Source: Lysobacteraceae bacterium NML93-0793 (GTDB lineage: Bacteria; Pseudomonadota; Gammaproteobacteria; Xanthomonadales; Xanthomonadaceae). From it: DNA of 64,000 nucleotides. The stretch lies in NCBI GenBank assembly GCA_002324875.1, contig NTJG01000003.1:203929-267928 (forward strand), read 5' to 3'. The notes beneath the pieces are model-generated. The model worked only from the letters and a program-made list of their open reading frames with translations. It was not told where the DNA came from and did not search any database. The position numbers and the translations under genes are program-made. Of this stretch, positions 1 through 8,258 are shown piece by piece (the first letter of the stretch is position 1; the number at the start of each line of letters is the position of its first letter).

Positions 1-1073
1 ATCGCCGGGATGTAGATCTGGCCGATGGTGTCGCTGGAGGTGTGGCGCACGCGCATGCGCGGGATGTAGCCCAGCTGCATCGCCTGGCGGGCGATCGAGA
101 AGCCGCCGGTGATCACCGCCTGCGAGGCGATGACGGTCGCGCAGGTGGCGAGCACGATCATCGGCCAGCGCCCCCACTCGGGCACGCCGATGTAGAACGG
201 GTTCTGGATCGCCGCCGGGTCCTCGAGCACCAGCGCACCCTGCCCCAGATAATTGAGCATCAGCGACGGCAGCACGAAGAAATACCAGGCGTAGCGGATG
301 GGCCTGGCGCCGAAGTGGCCCATGTCGGTGTAGATCGCCTCGCCGCCGGTCACCGCCAGCACCACGGCGCCGAGGATGAAGATGCCGCCCCAGCTGTGGT
401 TGACGAAGAACTGGGCCGCCCACCACGGGTTGATCGCCTGCAGCACCTCGGGCTCGTGCAGGATGTTGACCACGCCCAGCACCGCGAGCGAGAGAAACCA
501 GAGCACGGTGATCGGGCCGAAGATGCGCCCCACCTTCGCGGTGCCGAAGCGCTGGGTGGCGAACAGCACGCCGAGCACCAGCACGGTGATCGGGATGATC
601 CACGGATGCAGGGCCGGCGACACCACCTCGAGGCCTTCGACGGCCGACAGCACCGAGATCGCCGGTGTGATCACGCCGTCACTGAAGAACAGCGACGCGC
701 CGAACACACCCAGAATGCCGACCAGATACGCCGAGCGCCCACGCTTGCCGAGGCTGCGCTGGGCCAGCGCCATCAGCGCCATGATGCCGCCCTCGCCGTC
801 GTTGTCGGCGCGCAGGATGATGGTCACGTACTTCAGCGTGACCACCAGCATCAGCGACCAGAAGATCATCGACAGCACGCCGAGCACGGTGTCGTGATCC
901 GCCACCAGGCCGTAGTGCGGCGAGAACGCCTCGCGCAGCGTGTACAGCGGACTGGTGCCGATGTCGCCGAACACGACACCGATCGCACCGACCATCAGCC
1001 CCGCGAGGCCGATCTGGCCGTGACCGGACGCGCCGGAACGCGCGCCCTTCACGGATGAACTGCTGTGGGACAT
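1..1073 (-). CDS. kup: Kup low-affinity potassium transporter, 3' end outside the window
   Basis: Inner-membrane K+ uptake protein of the Kup/HAK/KT family. Reading leftwards from the ATG at 1073, about 357 codons are visible; the family is usually 600-650 residues, so the C-terminal half lies beyond position 1. A short Ser-rich start is followed by the conserved first membrane segment and GDIGTSPLY, then the block [12 protein letters not shown] and several further hydrophobic segments. The gene lies 32 bp downstream of ruvA on the same strand, where ruvB would often follow, so kup may separate ruvA from ruvB. The match is strong over the visible part; only the missing end is uncertain. Confidence 0.93.
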   Translation of the reverse strand, partial: MSHSSSSVKGARSGASGHGQIGLAGLMVGAIGVVFGDIGTSPLYTLREAFSPHYGLVADHDTVLGVLSMIFWSLMLVVTLKYVTIILRADNDGEGGIMALMALAQRSLGKRGRSAYLVGILGVFGASLFFSDGVITPAISVLSAVEGLEVVSPALHPWIIPITVLVLGVLFATQRFGTAKVGRIFGPITVLWFLSLAVLGVVNILHEPEVLQAINPWWAAQFFVNHSWGGIFILGAVVLAVTGGEAIYTDMGHFGARPIRYAWYFFVLPSLMLNYLGQGALVLEDPAAIQNPFYIGVPEWGRWPMIVLATCATVIASQAVITGGFSIARQAMQLGYIPRMRVRHTSSDTIGQIYIPA

Positions 1074-1105
1074 GACGGTGGAACCCGGCCGACGGTTGGG
1101 GGCGG

Positions 1106-1696
1106 TCAGCGAAGCGCGGACTGTAGCGCTTTTCGGATGATGGTTTCGGGGGTGTCGCCATCCACCGCGGCGGCCTTGGCCATCTTCTGCGCCTCGGCCG
1201 GCTTGTAGCCCAGCTGCTGCAGCGCGATCGTGGCCTCCGACAGCGGATCGGTGGCCACCGGCGCGCCTTGCACCGCGCCACCGGCGCCGGCGAGATCGGC
1301 CGCGCGGTCACGCAGCTCGACCACCATGCGCTCGGCGGTCTTCTTGCCGATGCCCGGAATCTTGGTCAGCGCGGTCACATCGGCCGTCTGCACCAGCCGC
1401 GCGAAGGCATCCACGCTGACGCCCGACAGCACCGCCAGCGCGATCTTGGCGCCGATGCCGGTGACCTTCTGCACGTCGCGGAACAGCCGCCGCTCGGACT
1501 CGTGCAGGAAGCCGTACAGCGACACGCTGTCCTCCTTCTGCGCGTAGTGGGTGAACAGCGCCACCTCGCGGCCGAGCTCGGGCAGGTCGTAGAACGTGCT
1601 CATCGGCGCCTCGAGCTCGTAACCGACGCCGTTGACGTCGATCACCAGCCAGGGTGGCGCCTTGTGGGCCAGCGTGCCGCGCAGTCTTCCGATCAT
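1106..1696 (-). CDS. ruvA: Holliday junction branch migration protein RuvA
   Basis: RuvA binds four-way DNA junctions as a tetramer and loads the RuvB motor during recombinational repair. The 196-residue product has the usual length: an OB-fold domain at about 1-64 starting MIGRLRG, two helix-hairpin-helix motifs (VTGIGAKIA near 78-86 and IPGIGKKTA near 113-121), a flexible Gly/Ala linker near 132-150, and a C-terminal RuvB-binding domain ending at 196. The ATG at 1696 matches the family start exactly. It lies downstream of ruvC on the same strand, separated by a 280-bp gap that contains a REP-like inverted repeat. ruvB is not in the window. Confidence 0.97.
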   Translation of the reverse strand: MIGRLRGTLAHKAPPWLVIDVNGVGYELEAPMSTFYDLPELGREVALFTHYAQKEDSVSLYGFLHESERRLFRDVQKVTGIGAKIALAVLSGVSVDAFARLVQTADVTALTKIPGIGKKTAERMVVELRDRAADLAGAGGAVQGAPVATDPLSEATIALQQLGYKPAEAQKMAKAAAVDGDTPETIIRKALQSALR

Positions 1697-1876
1697 GGGA
1701 AATGTCCGATTTCGATGGCTGCTTCAGCCGTCATGTTGCCGCGAATACAAACGCTTCGCAGCGTCCGATCCGATGTCGTTGCCGCTGAAGCGGGACGCTA
1801 TGGCCGCTGCGTTCAATGACGTGAGGCCGATGGCGCGCACGCTCGCGGAATCCTTGCAGAACCTCGTCAGCCCGCT

Positions 1877-1960
1877 CGTCACCCCCGCGGAGGCGGGGAT
1901 CCATGGACGTATCCCGTTCAAAAGCGCAACCCATGGGTTCCCGCCTTCGCGGGAATGACG
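1877..1960. repeat. REP-like inverted repeat between ruvC and ruvA
   Basis: Two arms of 30 bp (1877-1906 and 1931-1960) are near reverse complements. Each contains a smaller hairpin built on CCCCGC/GCGGGG or TTCCCGC/GCGGGAA. The outer end reads CGTCA, the motif also seen at the loci at 43245 and 51748. It fits a dispersed intergenic palindrome that could fold in the ruvC-ruvA transcript. Confidence 0.75.
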
Positions 1961-1976
1961 GCGGAGGATGCGTCAC

Positions 1977-2498
1977 TCACTTGCGCCCCCAGGCCTGCTT
2001 CACGTCGACGCCGAGCCGCTTCGCGGTCGCGCGCACGTGCGCGTGGGTGATCGCGACGGCCAGCGCGTCGGCCGCATCGGCCTGCAGCTTGCCGGTCAGC
2101 CCGAGCATCAGCCCGACCATGTGCTGGACCTGGACCTTGTCGGCGCCGCCGCGGCCGACCACCGCCAGCTTGATCTCGCTGGCCGCGTACTCGCTGACGT
2201 CGAGATCGCGCAGCACCACCGCACCGATCGCCGCGCCGCGCGCCTGGCCGAGCTTGAGCGCCGAATCCGGATTGCGCGCCATGAACACTTTTTCGATCGC
2301 GACCTCGTCGGGCCGGTATTCGACGATCAACGCCGTCAGCCCGTCGAGCAGGCGACGCAGGCGGGCGGGAAACTCGCCGGCGGTCACCAGCACCAGCGGC
2401 GCATGGAACACGTGCGTGACCTTGCCGCTCGCATCGACGTCGATGATGCCGACCCCGGTGCGTTGCGAGCCGGGGTCGATGCCGAGGATGCGGGTCAC
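1977..2498 (-). CDS. ruvC: Crossover junction endodeoxyribonuclease RuvC
   Basis: RuvC resolves Holliday junctions by paired incisions in the RuvABC pathway. I chose the GTG at 2498, giving [15 protein letters not shown] and 173 residues, the length of the E. coli protein. The open frame continues upstream to 2576, but that extension translates a GGATTC-type intergenic repeat and would overlap the yebC stop. Catalytic acidic residues are visible: the Asp in GIDPGS near residue 7, the Glu in VAIEKVF near 67, and the two Asp residues in ADAADALA near the C-terminus. The gene follows yebC on the same strand, as in many gammaproteobacteria. Confidence 0.95.
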   Translation of the reverse strand: MTRILGIDPGSQRTGVGIIDVDASGKVTHVFHAPLVLVTAGEFPARLRRLLDGLTALIVEYRPDEVAIEKVFMARNPDSALKLGQARGAAIGAVVLRDLDVSEYAASEIKLAVVGRGGADKVQVQHMVGLMLGLTGKLQADAADALAVAITHAHVRATAKRLGVDVKQAWGRK

Positions 2499-2509
2499 TT
2501 GAAGGCCGG

Positions 2510-2537
2510 GATTCGGGATAGGGAATTCGGGATTCGG
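2510..2537. repeat. Short tandem GGGATTC-type tract upstream of ruvC
   Basis: Repeats of the form GGGATTCGG or GGGAATTCGG lie just upstream of the ruvC start. The same word makes up the arms of the perfect inverted repeat between fmt and def at 61719-61844, so this is one member of a dispersed intergenic repeat type. If ruvC were wrongly started upstream, the tract would be read as Phe-Pro-Asn-Pro repeats. Confidence 0.6.
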
Positions 2538-2572
2538 AAACGCCGGTGCACGGCGATCCCCCCCGACATCCG

Positions 2573-3301
2573 TCACGCGTCGCCGAGCGAGGCCTGATCG
2601 ACGTTGGAATACACCGCCTGCACGTCGTCGAGGTCCTCGAGCATATCGAGCAGCTTGCGCACCTGCGGCGCGGTGTCACCGTCGACGGCAATGTCGTTGT
2701 CGGCACGGAACGTGAGTTCGGCATGCGCCGGGGCCATGCCCGCGGCCGTCATCGCATCGCGCACGGCCTCGAAAGCGTCGGGCGAGGTCAGCACATCGAT
2801 GGCGCCGTCCTCGGGGTAGACCACCACGTCGTCGGCGCCGGCCTCGATCGCCGCCTCGGTCACCGCGTCCTCGTCCGCGCCTTCGAAGCTCAGCACGCCC
2901 AAGCGCTTGAACATGAAGGCCACCGAGCCCTCGGTGCCCATGTTGCCGCCGCACTTGCCGAATGCATGGCGCACTTCGGCCACGGTGCGCACGCGGTTGT
3001 CGGTCAGCGTGTCGACGATCACCGCGACGCCGCCGGGCGCGTAGCCCTCGTAGCGGATCTCCTCGTACTCCACGCCTTCCAGTTCGCCGGTCGCCTTCTT
3101 GATCGCGCGTTCGACCACGTCCTTGGACATGTTCTGGGCCATGCCCTTGTCGATCGCCGCGCGCAGGCGCGGGTTGTTGGCCGGATCGCCGCCGCCGGCG
3201 CGCGCCGCGACGCCGATCTCGCGGATGATCTTGGTGAAGATCTTGCCGCGCTTGGCGTCGGTCGCGTTCTTGCGGGCTTCGATCGAAGGTCCTCGTCCCA
3301 T
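2573..3301 (-). CDS. yebC: YebC/PmpR family protein (TACO1 family)
   Basis: YebC-family proteins are cytoplasmic; members have been described as transcriptional regulators (PmpR) and as translation factors easing ribosome stalling. The 242-residue product begins [20 protein letters not shown], the usual start of xanthomonad members, and keeps the blocks [37 protein letters not shown] and [18 protein letters not shown]. The open frame runs further upstream, but the ATG at 3301 is the family start. It precedes ruvC and ruvA on the same strand. Family assignment is secure; the precise role here cannot be read from sequence. Confidence 0.95.
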   Translation of the reverse strand: MGRGPSIEARKNATDAKRGKIFTKIIREIGVAARAGGGDPANNPRLRAAIDKGMAQNMSKDVVERAIKKATGELEGVEYEEIRYEGYAPGGVAVIVDTLTDNRVRTVAEVRHAFGKCGGNMGTEGSVAFMFKRLGVLSFEGADEDAVTEAAIEAGADDVVVYPEDGAIDVLTSPDAFEAVRDAMTAAGMAPAHAELTFRADNDIAVDGDTAPQVRKLLDMLEDLDDVQAVYSNVDQASLGDA

Positions 3302-3335
3302 GGTGCTCGTCTGCAGGCGCTGGAAAGCGGCGATT

Positions 3336-3992
3336 TTACCCGAAGCGCCGACCGTCACCGTGCGCGTCGGCGCCGTGGTCGAAGTGACCGCTGCGCAGGA
3401 ACGCCGCCGTCTGACGCATCGCGGCGCGCGACAGCAGCAGGCCGCTGTGGCTGGCGTCGACGACGACGTGATCCGCGAGCCCCGGCGCGCGGGTCTCGGC
3501 CACCGACACCGTGCCGTCGTGCGGGCCATCGAAGCGCGCCAGCAACGCACCGAGGCCACGCGGCACGCAGCCGGCGACCATGCCCACCTCCACGCCGGCG
3601 GGCCAGTCCACACACCCGCTGTGGAGGATTCCGGCGGCACGGCCGAAGTAGAACCGCGACAGCGGGACCCGGGCAAACGCATGCGCCGCCCCGCTTCCGC
3701 AGACCGGCGAGCCCAGACAGACGATCCGGCCCACCGGCAGCGCCGGGGATCGCGCCGCCGTACGCAGGGCGGACAGGCCACCGAGGCTGTGCCCAACCAC
3801 ATGTCCCGGGCCGTTCCCGAGCGCGGTCGACAACGCTTCCGCGGCAGCATCCGGTCCGCCGGTGATGCTCGGATAACCGAGGACCACCGGATCGAAGCCC
3901 TCCGCAGCCAGGCCCTGCGCGAACCGCCGCATCGTCAGGCCCACCATCCACAGCCCGTGCAGCAGCAGCACGCGGGTCGGCGCCGCGCTCAT
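3336..3992 (-). CDS. Small alpha/beta hydrolase (putative esterase/lipase)
   Basis: A 218-residue alpha/beta hydrolase without a signal peptide, so probably cytoplasmic. Near the N-terminus is HGLWM, the region of the oxyanion hole. The nucleophile elbow GHSLGG places Ser69 as catalytic residue. A C-terminal DASHSG supplies the likely catalytic His, and [10 protein letters not shown] a likely acidic residue. Its ATG at 3992 overlaps the stop of the AraC-type regulator (ATGA, 3989-3992), so the two are translationally coupled and the regulator may control this enzyme. The substrate is unknown; acylglycerol or small ester hydrolysis are the usual guesses for the fold. Confidence 0.85.
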   Translation of the reverse strand: MSAAPTRVLLLHGLWMVGLTMRRFAQGLAAEGFDPVVLGYPSITGGPDAAAEALSTALGNGPGHVVGHSLGGLSALRTAARSPALPVGRIVCLGSPVCGSGAAHAFARVPLSRFYFGRAAGILHSGCVDWPAGVEVGMVAGCVPRGLGALLARFDGPHDGTVSVAETRAPGLADHVVVDASHSGLLLSRAAMRQTAAFLRSGHFDHGADAHGDGRRFG

Positions 3993-4840
3993 GCCGCGCC
4001 GCCGGCGTGGGCCAGACGCCAGGCCCGTGGCGACAGGCCACTGTGCGCCTTGAACGCGCGCGACAAGGCGGCCTCGCTGCCGTAGCCGACGTCGTCGGCG
4101 ATCACCTTGAGTGGCCGGCCGCGACGCAGCGCCTGCTTGGCCAGGCCCACGCGCCAGCCCTGCAGGTACTGGCCGGGCGTCGTGCCCACCGCGTCGACGA
4201 ACGCGCTCGCGAACGCGCTGCGCGACATGCCGGCCGCCTGCGCCAGCGATTCCAGCGTCCAGGCGTCCGCGGGCGCCTCGTGCATCGCGACCAGCGCATT
4301 GCGTACGCGCGGATGCGACAGACCCGACAACAGCCCGCCCTGCACCTGGCCCCGCTCCATCAACTGCCGCAGCACCTGGATCATCACCACCTCGAACAGA
4401 CGCTCGATCAGCGCCAGCCGCCCGCAGCGCTGCGCGAACGCTTCCTCGAACAGCAAGGCCAGCACCGGCCCGGCGCCCGCGATCTCGTCGAGCGGCAGGC
4501 ACACGACATCCGGCAGCGCGGCGGCCACCGGATTATCGGCGCCGCCTTCGAAGCCCAGATGCGCGCAGACCATGTCCGCGCCCCGGTCCGGATCGGTCAC
4601 GAAGCGATGCGCCGTGGGCCGCGCGAACAGCAGCAGGCCGGGTCCGGCGATCGACAGCGTGGACGTCCCGTAGTGCACCTCGACGACGCCCTTGCGCACC
4701 AGATGCAACTGGCCGTGGACGCCGTCGCTGTCGAGCGCATTGATGCCGCACAGCGCGCCCGCGTTGAACACCCGGGCAGTGATCGGGAAATGCGCCATCA
4801 GCGCTGCAAGGCGATCGGCCACGACCGGACTCCAGGTCAA
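3989..4840 (-). CDS. AraC-family transcriptional regulator with cupin-type sensor domain
   Basis: The N-terminal 150 or so residues look like the AraC-binding cupin_6 sensor domain, with the stretch [14 protein letters not shown]. The C-terminal 100 residues carry two helix-turn-helix motifs, including [19 protein letters not shown] and [19 protein letters not shown]. The start is uncertain: I give the TTG at 4840, for 283 residues, but a nearby GTG or the ATG at 4795 are possible. It is divergent from ohr across a gap of 99 bp and overlaps the hydrolase downstream, so it may regulate either. No effector can be predicted. Confidence 0.88.
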   Translation of the reverse strand: MTWSPVVADRLAALMAHFPITARVFNAGALCGINALDSDGVHGQLHLVRKGVVEVHYGTSTLSIAGPGLLLFARPTAHRFVTDPDRGADMVCAHLGFEGGADNPVAAALPDVVCLPLDEIAGAGPVLALLFEEAFAQRCGRLALIERLFEVVMIQVLRQLMERGQVQGGLLSGLSHPRVRNALVAMHEAPADAWTLESLAQAAGMSRSAFASAFVDAVGTTPGQYLQGWRVGLAKQALRRGRPLKVIADDVGYGSEAALSRAFKAHSGLSPRAWRLAHAGGAA

Positions 4841-4939
4841 CTTTTACGGACTTTATATCACCCATGTTTCCCGGTCGGCGCGCACAGTGCACTCACCGGG
4901 CCGCCGCTGCCCACCCACCCGCCGATCAGGAGTTCCGCC

Positions 4940-5368
4940 ATGTCCATCGAGAAGATCCTCTACACCGCCTCGGCCACCGCCACCGGTGGCCGCGACGGCC
5001 GCGCCCGCTCCGACGACGCCGCGCTCGACGTCGCCCTGTCCACGCCCCGCGAGCTGGGTGGCGCCGGCGGTCCCGGCACCAATCCCGAGCAGCTGTTCGC
5101 CGCCGGCTATTCGGCCTGCTTCCTCGGCGCGCTGAAGTTCGTCGCCGGCAAGCAGAAGGTCGCGCTGCCGGCGACGACCACCGTCACCGGCACCGTGGGC
5201 ATCGGCCCGGTCCCCACCGGGTTCGGCATCGAGGCCGAGCTGACCATCACCGCCCCCGGCATCGACCGCGACGTGCTGCAGGACCTCGTCGCGCGGGCCC
5301 ATGCCGTCTGCCCCTACTCCAACGCCACGCGCGGAAACATCGACGTGACGCTGTCGATCGCCGACTGA
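4940..5368 (+). CDS. ohr: Organic hydroperoxide resistance protein, Ohr/OsmC family
   Basis: Ohr is a cytoplasmic thiol peroxidase that reduces organic and lipid hydroperoxides, usually recharged by lipoylated proteins. The 142-residue product keeps both catalytic cysteines, Cys60 in [10 protein letters not shown] and Cys124 in [13 protein letters not shown], plus Glu50 and an Arg near 18-21 that shape the active site. An AGGAG ribosome site lies 7 bp before the ATG at 4940. The long open frame upstream belongs to the antisense of the AraC gene and is not part of it. Ohr is usually controlled by a MarR-type OhrR; none is adjacent here, and an AraC gene takes that place. Confidence 0.95.
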   Translation: MSIEKILYTASATATGGRDGRARSDDAALDVALSTPRELGGAGGPGTNPEQLFAAGYSACFLGALKFVAGKQKVALPATTTVTGTVGIGPVPTGFGIEAELTITAPGIDRDVLQDLVARAHAVCPYSNATRGNIDVTLSIAD

Positions 5369-5378
5369 TCCCTCCACT

Positions 5379-5423
5379 CCCGCACCACCCCACCCGCACC
5401 ACCCCAGCCCACCCGCACCACCC
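5379..5423. repeat. Three direct copies of CCCGCACCACCC
   Basis: The 12-bp word CCCGCACCACCC occurs at 5379-5390, 5393-5404 and 5412-5423 in the short gap between ohr and the next gene. The tract is low in complexity and C-rich on the plus strand. No function can be assigned; slippage during replication is the simplest origin. Confidence 0.7.
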
Positions 5424-5455
5424 ACCCGACGCCATCCCACACACGAGGACCCGCC

Positions 5456-6397
5456 ATGAACACCTTCACCCGCACCGTCGCCGCCAGCCTGCTGGCCACC
5501 GCCCTCCACGCCGCGCACGCCGCGTCGCCGGTCGAGCCCGCCCGGATCGCCGCCGCCACCGTCGACGGCACCTATGTCGTCACCGCCGACGGCGTGCGTC
5601 TCTACGTCAAGGACTGGGGCCCGAAGGACGGCCCGGTCGTGACCTTCAGCCACGGCTGGCCGCTGAACGCGGACAGCTGGGAATCGCAGATGCTGTTCCT
5701 CGCCGAGCAGGGCTATCGCGTCGTCGCCCACGACCGCCGCGGCCACGGCCGCTCCAGCCAACCCTGGGACGGCAACGACATGGACCACTACGCCGACGAC
5801 CTCGCTGCGGTGATCACCGCGCTCGACCTGCGCGACGTCACCCTGGTCGGCTTCTCCACCGGCGGCGGCGAGGTCGCACGCTACATCGGCCGCCACGGCA
5901 CGGGCCGGGTGAAGAAGGCGGTGCTGGTCGGCGCGGTCACGCCCTTCATGCTCGAGACCGAAGACAACCCCGACGGCGCGCCGCTCGAACTGTTCGACGG
6001 CTTCCGCGCGGCGGCCCAGGCGAACCGGGCGCAGCAATACCTCGACATCGCCTCGGGCCCGTTCTTCGGCTTCAACCGGCCCGGCGCCACCGTCAACGCG
6101 GGGCTGGTTCAGAACTTCTACGTGCAGGGCATGCAGGCCGGCCACAAGAACACGTACGACTCGATCGCCGCGTTCTCGGCCACCGACTTCCGTCCCGACC
6201 TCGCGAAGTTCGACGTGCCCACGCTGGTGATCCACGGTGCCGACGACCAGATCGTCCCGCCGGCGATGTCGGCCCAGCTGGTACCGCGCCATGTGGCGCA
6301 GGCCGAGGTGATCCTCTACCCCGGTGCGCCGCACGGCATCACCGACACGCACAAGGACCGGCTCAACCAGGACCTGCTCGCCTTCCTGCGCCGCTAG
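5456..6397 (+). CDS. Exported alpha/beta hydrolase, non-heme chloroperoxidase-like
   Basis: A 313-residue alpha/beta hydrolase resembling cofactor-free haloperoxidases and aryl esterases. Residues 1-22 form a signal peptide ending AHA, so the enzyme is predicted to be periplasmic, which is less common in this family. The core shows SHGWPL at the oxyanion hole, HDRRGHGRS, the nucleophile elbow GFSTGG with Ser134, an acidic residue in HGADDQIVP near 263, and the catalytic His in GAPHGI near 293. A GAGGAC ribosome site lies just before the ATG. It follows ohr by 87 bp and may share an oxidative-stress role, but halogenation versus ester hydrolysis cannot be decided. Confidence 0.88.
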   Translation: MNTFTRTVAASLLATALHAAHAASPVEPARIAAATVDGTYVVTADGVRLYVKDWGPKDGPVVTFSHGWPLNADSWESQMLFLAEQGYRVVAHDRRGHGRSSQPWDGNDMDHYADDLAAVITALDLRDVTLVGFSTGGGEVARYIGRHGTGRVKKAVLVGAVTPFMLETEDNPDGAPLELFDGFRAAAQANRAQQYLDIASGPFFGFNRPGATVNAGLVQNFYVQGMQAGHKNTYDSIAAFSATDFRPDLAKFDVPTLVIHGADDQIVPPAMSAQLVPRHVAQAEVILYPGAPHGITDTHKDRLNQDLLAFLRR

Positions 6398-6420
6398 GTC
6401 ACGTGCTGCAATCCACGCAT

Positions 6421-6452
6421 CGCCGGCCGCACACCCGTGCGGCCGGCGTTTT
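6421..6452 (+). terminator. Rho-independent terminator after the chloroperoxidase-like gene
   Basis: A perfect 12-bp stem, CGCCGGCCGCAC pairing with GTGCGGCCGGCG around an ACCC loop (6421-6448), is followed by four T residues. It begins 24 bp after the stop codon of the gene at 5456. Confidence 0.88.
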
Positions 6453-6497
6453 CATGCGCGACACACGGCCGATCCCGGACCCGGGCGGCGCGGCGGG

Positions 6498-7073
6498 TCA
6501 CGGCTGCGCCGGGCGACGCAGGATGAATTCCAGATCGTTGATCGACCCGACCGGGAAGATGTAGTCACCCACCTTCTCGAAGCCGTGGCGCGCATAGAAG
6601 CGCTGCGCACCGAGGTTCTCCGACCACGCGCCCACCCACAAGGTGCGTGGGCCATCACGCAGCAGCCAGGCCAGGATCGTCTGCATCATCCGCGTGCCGG
6701 TGCCGCCACCCTGGTGGCCCTGCAGCAGATACAGGCGCTTGATCTCGCCATCGCCCGGCGCGACCTCGGCATGCGGCAGACCGCACGGACCGGCCGCCGC
6801 GTGCCCCACCGCAACACCATCGTGCTCCAGCAACCAGACCGCGTAGTCCGGATGCGCAAGGATCGTGCGCTGCTTCTCCACCGCATAGGCATCGGCGAGA
6901 AACGCCGCGAGGTCCTCCGGCGGATACAGATGGCCGAAGGTCTCGGTGAAGGTGCGTGCAGCCAGGGTCGAGAGCGCTTGCGCGTCATCGAGCGTGGCCC
7001 GGCGCAGCCGTGCATCGGAAGGCGTGGGCGAGGCCTGAAGCGTCGTGGCGGTATCGGATGTCATGCCGGGCAT
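6498..7073 (-). CDS. GNAT-family N-acetyltransferase
   Basis: A 191-residue acetyltransferase of the GNAT fold that would transfer acetyl from acetyl-CoA to an amine. The N-terminal region has LRRATLDDAQALSTLAARTFTETFG, typical of GNAT alpha-1. The acetyl-CoA loop is GHQGGGTGTRMM, and the C-terminal part has NLGAQRFYARHGFEKVGDY, a strong family signature. Two ATG codons, at 7073 and 7064, are possible starts. It stands alone on the minus strand 37 bp after napC. The acceptor could be a small molecule, antibiotic or protein; sequence alone does not tell. Confidence 0.9.
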   Translation of the reverse strand: MPGMTSDTATTLQASPTPSDARLRRATLDDAQALSTLAARTFTETFGHLYPPEDLAAFLADAYAVEKQRTILAHPDYAVWLLEHDGVAVGHAAAGPCGLPHAEVAPGDGEIKRLYLLQGHQGGGTGTRMMQTILAWLLRDGPRTLWVGAWSENLGAQRFYARHGFEKVGDYIFPVGSINDLEFILRRPAQP

Positions 7074-7110
7074 TGTCGCAGCAGCGACCGGCGCCCTGTC
7101 ATGCGAGAGC

Positions 7111-7752
7111 TCAGTGGTACGCCGGCTCGGCCACCGGAAGCGCGCGTACGCCCTGCTGGATGCCGGTCATGTCCGGCAACTGGTGCGCGATGCCCTTGTG
7201 GCAGTCGATGCAGGTCGCCTCGCCCGTCGCCAGATAGGTGCGGTGGATCTGCGCGGCGCGTCCGCCCTGGCGGGTGAGATCCATCGAGTCGTAGTCGTGG
7301 CAGTTGCGGCACTCGAGCGAGTCGTTCGCCTTCAGCCGCGCCCATTCGTGCTGCGCCAGGGTCAGGCGCATGTCGAGGAACTTCTCGCGCGTGTCGATGG
7401 TGCCGAAGACCTTGCCCCAGACCTCTTTGGAGGCCTGCATCTTGCGCGCGATCTTGCTGGTCCAGTTGTGCGGCACATGGCAGTCGGGACAGGTCGCGCG
7501 CACGCCGGAGCGGTTGTTGTAGTGGATGGTGGTCTTGAGTTCCTCGAACACGTTGTCCTGCATCTCATGGCAGCCGACGCAGAATTCCTCGGTGTTGGTG
7601 ACTTCGAGCGCGGTGTTGAAGCCGCCCCAGAAGATCACCCCGGCGATGAAGCCGCCCAGGGTCAAAAATCCCAGGCTCAGATGCATCGCCGGCGAACGCA
7701 GGGTACGCCAGAACAGGCGCAGCGCATTCGTCGCCCGGCCGAACGCCTTCAT
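7111..7752 (-). CDS. napC: NapC tetraheme c-type cytochrome, quinol dehydrogenase
   Basis: NapC takes electrons from quinol in the inner membrane and passes them to NapB and NapA. The 213-residue product has one N-terminal membrane anchor at about 22-44 and four CxxCH heme sites: CVGCH at 58, CPDCH at 88, CRNCH at 148 and CIDCH at 181. This is the standard NapC/NirT layout. The ATG at 7752 shares its A with the napB stop (TGATG), so translation is coupled; a GTG at 7755 is an alternative. It is the last gene of napEFDABC. Confidence 0.96.
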   Translation of the reverse strand: MKAFGRATNALRLFWRTLRSPAMHLSLGFLTLGGFIAGVIFWGGFNTALEVTNTEEFCVGCHEMQDNVFEELKTTIHYNNRSGVRATCPDCHVPHNWTSKIARKMQASKEVWGKVFGTIDTREKFLDMRLTLAQHEWARLKANDSLECRNCHDYDSMDLTRQGGRAAQIHRTYLATGEATCIDCHKGIAHQLPDMTGIQQGVRALPVAEPAYH

Positions 7753-8258
7753 CACTCACGCTCCGAGCGCAGCACGCTGTCGATGTCGCGGAACCCGTTG
7801 GCCACCAGCGGCTCGGCATCGGTCTGGACCACATGGCACTGCAGGCAGAAGTAGCGCCTGGAGGACACCTCGGCCAGGAACTGGTCGTCGCGATCCATGT
7901 AGTGGGTGACGCTGATCTCCGGCGCCTGGAACTGCGCGGCATTGCTGCGCGCATGGCACAGCATGCAACGGTTGGAGTTCTTGTCGACCTGGTAGCCGTC
8001 GATGCTGTGCGGCACGGTGGGCGGCTGCATCGGATAGGCGCGACCACGCCTGCGGTCGAAGTTCTCCACGCGTGCCATCGGCAACGGGGTGATCTCGGCG
8101 GTGATCGGCACATTGCGCCGCAGGTTGTCGATGTCCTGCGCCGGATTGCCGCGCGCGCCGATCTCCGGCGCGGGCGCCACGAAGTCGGCCTTCTGCTCGC
8201 GGTCACCGCAGGCCACCAGCACCAGCGTCATCACCACCATCACGAGGAACCTGCGCAT
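7752..8258 (-). CDS. napB: NapB diheme cytochrome c, predicted lipoprotein
   Basis: NapB is the small electron-transfer subunit of periplasmic nitrate reductase. The 168-residue product has two heme sites, CMLCH at 98-102 and CLQCH at 138-142, with NapB-typical flanks such as [10 protein letters not shown] and [13 protein letters not shown]. The ATG at 8258 overlaps the napA stop (TGATG). Unusually, the N-terminus [19 protein letters not shown] carries a good lipobox, LVAC with Cys17, instead of an ordinary cleaved signal. This suggests membrane lipidation of the subunit; Asp19 at +3 gives no clear sorting rule. Confidence 0.94.
   Translation of the reverse strand: MRRFLVMVVMTLVLVACGDREQKADFVAPAPEIGARGNPAQDIDNLRRNVPITAEITPLPMARVENFDRRRGRAYPMQPPTVPHSIDGYQVDKNSNRCMLCHARSNAAQFQAPEISVTHYMDRDDQFLAEVSSRRYFCLQCHVVQTDAEPLVANGFRDIDSVLRSERE

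Noticed and set aside
2499..2576. Longer ruvC start with a Phe-Pro-Asn-Pro-rich leader
   Set aside because: The extension translates a GGATTC tract and overlaps the yebC stop; the GTG at 2498 gives the exact RuvC length.
4841..4939. Promoter for ohr or the AraC gene at the TTTATATCA stretch
   Set aside because: A -10-like word is present in both directions, but no -35 at good spacing was seen and the AraC start itself is uncertain.
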